Assembly: GCF_014529705.1 (NCBI RefSeq)
Contig: NZ_JAANIH010000020.1
Coordinates: 1-64,000, forward strand
Length of the DNA: 64,000 nucleotides
Direction: 5' to 3'
Source of the DNA: Bradyrhizobium campsiandrae
GTDB lineage: Bacteria; Pseudomonadota; Alphaproteobacteria; Rhizobiales; Xanthobacteraceae
Made by a program: the position numbers and the translations under genes. The notes under the pieces were generated by a model that had not been told where the DNA came from, ran no database searches, and saw nothing but the letters and a program-made list of their open reading frames with translations. Shown in pieces: positions 58,924 to 64,000 of the stretch; position 1 is the first letter of the stretch; the number at the start of each line of letters is the position of its first letter.

Positions 58924-60357
58924 TCAGACGCCCAGCGCCTTCCGATTGAACGTCCGCAGGAAGCGCAGTGACAGCGTCCGCACGTTCGCGACATTGAGCA
59001 GCCAGGCCGCAGCGACGTAGGCGACACCGCCGGCAATGCTGACGCCGATCAGCGCCACGATGCCGGTGCCGCTGATTTGCGAGCGCGCGATCAGGATCGC
59101 GCCCGCCATCGCCGCGGCGGATGCCGCAACTCCCACGAGCCTGATGATATCGAACGGCACGGGATGGGCGCGATGCATCAGGGCGACAGCGACGGCAAAG
59201 CCGATCGCCTCGGTCGCGAACGTCGCCAGCGCCGCGCCGTAGATGCCGTAAGCCCCGACCAGCGCGAACATCAGCGCCACGCTCACGACCAGCGTGAGAA
59301 ACGACTGCGCCGCCAGCATGAACGGCCGCTCGGCGAGTTGGAAGCTGATCTGGACGTAAAATTGATTGGCAATGCCGAAGAAGCGGGCGAGCACCAGCGT
59401 CGGCAGCAGGGCCGAGACGCCGGCGCGGAAATCGACGCCGACGAGGGTGCCGGCGACCTGATCGGCCGCGAGCGCGAGCCAGACGGCGACGGGCGCGACG
59501 ACGACAAGCAGCAATTCGAGGCTTTCGTTCAGCCGCTCCCGCGTCGTCTCGTTGTTCTCCGCCAGCGAGCGGAAAACCAGCGGCACGGTGGCCGCGGCAA
59601 CACTGGAGGCGATCATGACCATGAACTGGCGCGGCAGATCGGCGGCGACGCCGAAAATGCCGGCGGCATCCTTGCCAAGCAGCCAGGCGACGATGAGCCG
59701 GTCGCTGGCCGAATAGATTGCGACGGAAAGTCCGGCCAGCGTCAATGGCAGGCCATAGCGTGCCAGCTGCATGAACTGCCTGCGCGAAAAGCCCGCGATC
59801 CGGGTGCGATCGCCGACGAGATTGAGAATGATACCGGCCAGCGAGCCGAGGCCGAACGCCGCGAGCAGGCCCATGCCGCCCCAGCCGAGCCAGATCCCGA
59901 GCAGGCCGAAGCCCACGCTCGACACGCTGCGGACGATCGAGATCGCCGCGAAGCGATAGGGGCGCAGTTTGGCGCGCTCGAACTCCTGGCCGACATCGAC
60001 CGCATTCGACATGATAGCGACGAACATGCTCGCGAGCACCAGCCCAACACTGACGTCGCTGCGAAACAGGAACACCAGCGGGGTCGCGGCGCACATGGCG
60101 ACGACGGTCAGCGCGAAGGCGACCATCGCCGTTCCACGAAAATCCACCTCCGCCGACATCGCCTGGTAGCGCGACACCGACAGCTTGATCCAGGCGAAGA
60201 AGATCGCGCCCAAGATGCCGGCAATGCTGATGCCGACGACATAGAGGCCATACTCCGCCGGCGTCAGCAGCCGCGTGTAGGCGGTGACCGCAAAGAAGCC
60301 CACCGCCGCAGGCAGGATGTAAGCGACGAGATAGATGGAGAAATGGCGATTTAGCAT
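58924..60357 (-). CDS. Polysaccharide flippase (Wzx/MATE-like, MOP superfamily)
   Basis: The 477-residue membrane protein has about 14 predicted helices. The opening AAVGFFAVTAYTRLLTPAEY is typical of Wzx/RfbX lipid-linked oligosaccharide flippases, and ATVPLVFRSLAENN and VALMHRAHPVPFDIIRLVGV also fit the family. It would move lipid-linked glycan units across the inner membrane. It is divergent from the glycosyltransferase at 60662, so the genes ahead are probable partners. Confidence 0.85.
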   Translation of the reverse strand: MLNRHFSIYLVAYILPAAVGFFAVTAYTRLLTPAEYGLYVVGISIAGILGAIFFAWIKLSVSRYQAMSAEVDFRGTAMVAFALTVVAMCAATPLVFLFRSDVSVGLVLASMFVAIMSNAVDVGQEFERAKLRPYRFAAISIVRSVSSVGFGLLGIWLGWGGMGLLAAFGLGSLAGIILNLVGDRTRIAGFSRRQFMQLARYGLPLTLAGLSVAIYSASDRLIVAWLLGKDAAGIFGVAADLPRQFMVMIASSVAAATVPLVFRSLAENNETTRERLNESLELLLVVVAPVAVWLALAADQVAGTLVGVDFRAGVSALLPTLVLARFFGIANQFYVQISFQLAERPFMLAAQSFLTLVVSVALMFALVGAYGIYGAALATFATEAIGFAVAVALMHRAHPVPFDIIRLVGVAASAAAMAGAILIARSQISGTGIVALIGVSIAGGVAYVAAAWLLNVANVRTLSLRFLRTFNRKALGV

Positions 60358-60410
60358 GCGTGCACGGGACCAGCAGCCTCAAAAATCGAGCCGCCGTTAA
60401 TCAGTTGGAC

Positions 60411-60471
60411 CTTGGCGTGACGATCAAAGGCTTGGTGACGATAGGCTTGTGACGAAAGGTTTGGCGATCGG
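60411..60471 (+). repeat. Four imperfect short tandem repeats in the flippase/glycosyltransferase spacer
   Basis: Four units of the pattern CTTGG(C)GTGACGAT(C)AAAGG occur back to back and shrink from 20 to 12 bases: 60411-60430, 60431-60445, 60446-60459, 60460-60471. They lie within the 304-base gene-free divergent spacer 60358-60661, where they could be repeated binding sites for a regulator. Confidence 0.5.
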
Positions 60472-60661
60472 ACCGCGCCGCAGCATCTCCCAAGATAGTC
60501 ATTTAAGTCTGCAGATCGGCTGCCGAATGGGGCGTCTCCGCCGCTTTCGCGCGTTAGCGTTAAATTTGCCCTGTTCTTGAACGGGCCGACGCGATCACCG
60601 AAAAGAAACCATGATTTCAAGACGCCGCCCGCCCTTCAGATAATGCGTGGACGTGACCAAG

Positions 60662-61750
60662 ATGGACGTTGTCGAGCGTATCAGGGCAAATCCGGCCTCC
60701 CTGCCCCATGGCGGCACAGATGCGTCCCTGGTCCCGGCGGCCCCCGTCGACGGAACCGGGCGGATGACGCTCAACCTGTTCTTCGAGGAGCGGGACGACC
60801 GCTGGTTTCCCGGCGACCGACACGTCCGGCCGCTGCTACGGCGCGTTTTGCTCGGCAAGTCCTGGATCAGCGGCCAGCGGCGCGTATTCCTCAACCTCTG
60901 TGCCGGCCTCGACAGGGTCGGGATCCGCTATCGCGTCAACGATTACGGCTATATCCGCAAGCACCCGGAGGAACTCGCCTGCATCATCGGGCGCCCCTTC
61001 GTGCTCGACTGGTTCGAATGGAAGAACCCGCTTCTGCTGGGCGTCGCCATGTACAACCATCCGGTCGATGCACCGAACCATCTGAAAGACCTGCACGCCA
61101 GGACCATCCTGGTGCCCTGCGACTGGTACGCGCAGATGTGCCGGCCGTACTGGCCGCATGTCGAGGTCTGGCCGGTCGGCATCGAGACCGATCTGTGGAC
61201 GCCGACGCCGGCCGCACAGAAGAGTGTCGACGTGCTGCTCTACGACAAGGTGCGATGGGCCCACGAGCGCTACGAGAGCGGATTGATCGACCCGATCCGG
61301 AAGGATCTCGAAGCGAGCGGCCGATCCGTCGAAGTGATCCGCTACGGCCATTACAAGGAAGACGATTACAAGGCGGCGTTGGCGCGCTGCCGCAGCATGG
61401 TTTTCCTCTGCGAGCACGAAAGCCAGGGCATTGCCTGTCAGCAGGCGCTGTCGAGTGGCGTTCCGGTGTTCGCCTGGGATCGCGGCGGCCCGTGGCAGGA
61501 TCCGGACTATTATCCGGATCGGGTGAGATATGAAGGCGGCGTGTCCTCGGTGCCCTATTTCGACGCACGCTGCGGCAGCACGTTCCTCGATGCCGCCAGC
61601 TTCATCGCCGGCTGGAGCGACTTCTGGTCGCATGTGAGCGCCGGCGACTTTGCACCTCGCGATTACGTGATGGACAATCTCACCCTGGAAAAGGGCGCCC
61701 TGCACTACTACGCCATCGCCGAAGCGGTGATGCGGCGTCAGGGGCGCTGA
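60662..61750 (+). CDS. GT-B-fold glycosyltransferase
   Basis: ATG 60662 is chosen; a GTG at 60647 adds five residues and neither has a clear ribosome site. The 362-residue protein resembles family 1/4 glycosyltransferases. The C-terminal nucleotide-sugar domain has FLCEHESQGIACQQALSSGV, an EX7E-like motif, then PVFAWDRGGPW. The N-terminal half includes GKSWISGQRRVFLNLCAGLD and PFVLDWFEWKNPLL. It probably adds a sugar in surface-polysaccharide synthesis with the flippase. Confidence 0.8.
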   Translation: MDVVERIRANPASLPHGGTDASLVPAAPVDGTGRMTLNLFFEERDDRWFPGDRHVRPLLRRVLLGKSWISGQRRVFLNLCAGLDRVGIRYRVNDYGYIRKHPEELACIIGRPFVLDWFEWKNPLLLGVAMYNHPVDAPNHLKDLHARTILVPCDWYAQMCRPYWPHVEVWPVGIETDLWTPTPAAQKSVDVLLYDKVRWAHERYESGLIDPIRKDLEASGRSVEVIRYGHYKEDDYKAALARCRSMVFLCEHESQGIACQQALSSGVPVFAWDRGGPWQDPDYYPDRVRYEGGVSSVPYFDARCGSTFLDAASFIAGWSDFWSHVSAGDFAPRDYVMDNLTLEKGALHYYAIAEAVMRRQGR

Positions 61751-61850
61751 CGGCACGGTTCGCCAAAGTTAACCCAACACGGGGAAACCGCGGCGCGACA
61801 AGGCGCCGCTTGGTACATTGGCGCGTTGGTTCCGAAAGGACTGCAACCAC

Positions 61851-62918
61851 GTGACAAAGCTCGACAGACGCAAATTTCTGCTCGGCGGCGCCGCCACGCT
61901 CGCGGCGGGCGCGACCGCATCGGCGGTCCCCGTGTCGAAACTGGCCCAGCGCCATCAGGGCTATGGCGCCGCCGCCACGCTCTGGGACCTGCAAGCCGAT
62001 CCGCGGCTCGGCGAGGCCATCAGCACCTATTGCACCCAAGTGGTGCCGGTGCTCGAACTGAAATGGCCGATGCTGCGGCCGGACGCGCACACTTTCGCTT
62101 TCGAGCGAGCCGACGCCATCTATGATTTCGCGCAGAAGAATGATCTGACCATGCGCGGACACGCGCTCGCCTGGTATCACGACATTCCTGACTGGACGAA
62201 GCAGATCAAGGACTCGAAAGGCGTCGAGCGCGCCTTCGTCGATCACATCTCGACCGTCGTCTCCTACTACAAGGACAAGCTGACCTCGTGGGACGTCGTC
62301 AACGAGCCCATTCCTGACAATCCCAAAGGCGTCACGGACCGGCGCGACACGTTCTGGACGCAGCATCTCGGTAACCACTGGATTCCGCTGGCCTTCCGCA
62401 CCGCGGCCGCGGCCGATCCCTACGTCAAGCTCGCCATCAACGAGTACGACATCGAGTCGGCGAAAGACTCGTTCATCGCCAAGCGCGCGGCCTACCGCAA
62501 CCTCATCATGGAGCTGCTGGATCAGGGCGTGCCGCTGCATGCGGTCGGACTGCAATCGCATCTGCATGCCGAGCTCGAGATCGACACGCACGGGCTCGCC
62601 GAATTCGTCACCGAAGTCCGCTCGTGGGGCCTGGAAGTCTTCGTCACCGAGCTCGACGTCGACGACCAGAAGCTGACGGGAAGTCCCGCGGAGCGCGACG
62701 CCGTCGTCGCCAAACGCGTCGACGACCTGCTGACGGCGATCGCGACCAGCGGACCGGTGCGGTCGATCCTGACCTGGGGCATTTCCGACCGCTACAGCTG
62801 GATCAACGGCACCTTCGCGCGCAAGGACAAGCAGCCGAACCGGCCGCTGCCGCTCGACGGCGAGTTCAAGCCCAAGCCGTTCATGGACGTGATCAACAAA
62901 TTCACCAAGGATGCGTAG
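61851..62918 (+). CDS. GH10 endo-1,4-beta-xylanase-like glycoside hydrolase
   Basis: GTG 61851 follows AAGGA by eight bases, giving 355 residues. LDRRKFLLGGAATLAAGATA is a twin-arginine signal, so a folded enzyme is exported. GH10 features are KWPMLRPDAHTFAFERAD, MRGHALAWYHDIPDW, SWDVVNEPIPD with acid/base E152, and FVTELDVDD with nucleophile E267. Family 10 enzymes cleave xylan; in this glycan-biosynthesis setting it may trim an exopolysaccharide. It follows the glycosyltransferase by 100 bases. Confidence 0.9.
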   Translation: MTKLDRRKFLLGGAATLAAGATASAVPVSKLAQRHQGYGAAATLWDLQADPRLGEAISTYCTQVVPVLELKWPMLRPDAHTFAFERADAIYDFAQKNDLTMRGHALAWYHDIPDWTKQIKDSKGVERAFVDHISTVVSYYKDKLTSWDVVNEPIPDNPKGVTDRRDTFWTQHLGNHWIPLAFRTAAAADPYVKLAINEYDIESAKDSFIAKRAAYRNLIMELLDQGVPLHAVGLQSHLHAELEIDTHGLAEFVTEVRSWGLEVFVTELDVDDQKLTGSPAERDAVVAKRVDDLLTAIATSGPVRSILTWGISDRYSWINGTFARKDKQPNRPLPLDGEFKPKPFMDVINKFTKDA

Positions 62919-62953
62919 GGCCTGCGTGGCTAGCGCATCTTCTAGCGCGTGCG

Positions 62954-63907
62954 CTATCGCGCCCTGGGCGTCTCCAACGCGCTCCCCTCGTCGATATGGT
63001 CGGGAGACAGGCTCGGACCGCGGCGATCGCGCGAGTTCAGGCGGAAGACGTCTCTGATATCGTCGATCGAGGTCGACGAATAGGACTGGATGCAGAGCGC
63101 GACCTGCTCGGGCGACGCGGCGCCCATCATGGCTTCGATCGCCTGGCGGTCGAGGCGAGTGTCATCCCAATGCGAGACGGCAATGCTGTCTTCCGTCACG
63201 CGGTGCGTCGCCAAATGCTTCGGCGAGTTCACGACGAAATTGCCGTAGAGCAGGTACTCGGAGAACTTCTTCTTCCGGCACAGCGCCAGAGCCCAGCTCA
63301 GCCCCGTCGCCGTCTTGATGGCGTCGGTCATCGCGCGGGTGGCCTCCTTGTCCCAGACCAGCGCATTGCCGACATAGTCGTCGGCCGGGAACGCGCGGTC
63401 CTCGATGCCGAGAAGCTGATCGACGGTACGCAGCCAGAGCACATGCAGGGGATGGTTGGCGTCGATCTCGTTGCGCGTGACGAACAGCGGCGTCTTCTCC
63501 GCGCCGGCATATTGGCCGACGTCGAATTCGCGGAAGAACAGATTGTCGGAGTCGAGAATGCAGACGCGCTGTTCTGGCGCGTTGAGGACGCCGGCGATCT
63601 TGAGGATCTGCTGGATGTGCCAGCCGTGAACGGGCGACGACAGCAGCGACAGCCAGACCCGGCGCTTGCTGATGAACTGCAGCGCGGGCGGCAACGCCCA
63701 CAGCCATTTCGGCAGATAACGCGAGGCCGGAACGATGACGCGCTTGTCGGACGCAAACCGCGCGAACAGCGGCACGTCATCATCATTAACGAGAACATAA
63801 TGCCGCGTATATCCCGTAAGCCAGGTGTCGATGCTCTCGCTAAGCAGCGAAAAACGCTCGATATCCTTGGCATAGCTCGCGGTCAGCAGGGCAACGGAAT
63901 GCATCAT
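62954..63907 (-). CDS. DUF6492-type protein, probable GT-A-like glycosyltransferase
   Basis: The 317-residue protein has a start at ATG 63907 or 63904. It matches proteins I know as DUF6492 family: VALLTASYAKDIERFSLLSE at the start and VCILDSDNLFFREFDVG with a DSD (119-121) that looks like a GT-A metal motif. LLYGNFVVNSPKHLATHRV follows at about 220-240. No transmembrane segment is seen. It is convergent with the GH10 gene and fits the polysaccharide module. Confidence 0.7.
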   Translation of the reverse strand: MMHSVALLTASYAKDIERFSLLSESIDTWLTGYTRHYVLVNDDDVPLFARFASDKRVIVPASRYLPKWLWALPPALQFISKRRVWLSLLSSPVHGWHIQQILKIAGVLNAPEQRVCILDSDNLFFREFDVGQYAGAEKTPLFVTRNEIDANHPLHVLWLRTVDQLLGIEDRAFPADDYVGNALVWDKEATRAMTDAIKTATGLSWALALCRKKKFSEYLLYGNFVVNSPKHLATHRVTEDSIAVSHWDDTRLDRQAIEAMMGAASPEQVALCIQSYSSTSIDDIRDVFRLNSRDRRGPSLSPDHIDEGSALETPRAR

Positions 63908-64000
63908 GTGCGCTCAAATGGCCATCGGACCGTACTCATACAAGCGACGGGAGGTGCTGGAAACTTCGATTCGCAATCAAGGTAAAATGAAACGAATCGT

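Noticed and set aside
60411..60471. CRISPR array
   Set aside because: Units are contiguous with no spacers, vary in length and have no cas genes nearby. The Cas4-like domain at 752 belongs to the transposase unit.

Overview
The window is high-GC DNA with alphaproteobacterial gene content, and it reads like a Bradyrhizobium or close Bradyrhizobiaceae chromosome. The pointers are the many ABC, ACS-type MFS, TRAP and TTT solute systems, class III cyclases, a TPR-glycosyltransferase, PEP-CTERM and L,D-transpeptidase proteins, and REP-like intergenic elements I recall from that family. This assignment is inference; there is no rRNA or other marker gene here.

Layout. 1-132 is the tail of an IS481-type transposase. 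376-451 is a CAT-anticodon tRNA (probably Ile2). Its 3' half is repeated at 4891-4936, bracketing a ~4.5 kb island with a Cas4/RecB-like plus DEDD nuclease, an IS66-like DDE transposase that appears to be the frame-shifted second half of the same protein, and an HTH-PIN toxin-antitoxin pair. No integrase is visible. 5235-7335 holds a PEP-CTERM protein and a LuxR-type regulator. 7545-15774 is a catabolic block in two operons plus an IclR regulator: an RraA-like aldolase, two paralogous Tat-exported amidohydrolases, two ACS-type MFS carriers, a DUF1932-type dehydrogenase and an SMP-30 lactonase. 16061-18752 is a TetR regulator, an SDR and an aldo/keto reductase, with two palindromic operators in the divergent promoter.

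18939-28379 is one long minus-strand run built round shikimate-pathway compounds: type II dehydroquinase, two different shikimate dehydrogenases, a polar-amino-acid-type ABC importer, a class III CoA-transferase, MaoC, VOC, ketopantoate-reductase-like and Gfo/Idh enzymes, with a divergent LysR. Next to it (29494-33860) are a DctA carrier, a PrpF/4-oxalomesaconate-tautomerase-like protein, another LysR and a second dehydroquinase. Together with the LigI-like amidohydrolases and RraA-like aldolase, the enzyme types match late steps of protocatechuate 4,5-cleavage and entry from quinate/shikimate. The ring dioxygenase, dehydroshikimate dehydratase and hydratase are absent from the window, so this is a hypothesis.

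33938-34067 is a relic of a TRAP large permease. 34398-36722 has a TPR-glycosyltransferase and a WGR-like/cyclase fusion. 36820-41982 is an amino-acid ABC importer with a PLP enzyme and RidA under a LysR. 41999-43884 has a second cyclase and HutD. 43943-47129 is a TetR, CMD, SDR and TTT-receptor cluster controlled from a perfect 32-bp palindrome. 47332-50957 holds a VOC protein, an L,D-transpeptidase with a second, Cys-less domain, and an orphan PstS. 50981-58676 is a branched-chain-type (liv) ABC operon with two substrate-binding proteins and a CoA-transferase. 58924-63907 is a glycan module: flippase, GT-B glycosyltransferase, GH10 xylanase and a DUF6492-type protein.

All calls come from reading the sequence and translations; no database search was run.
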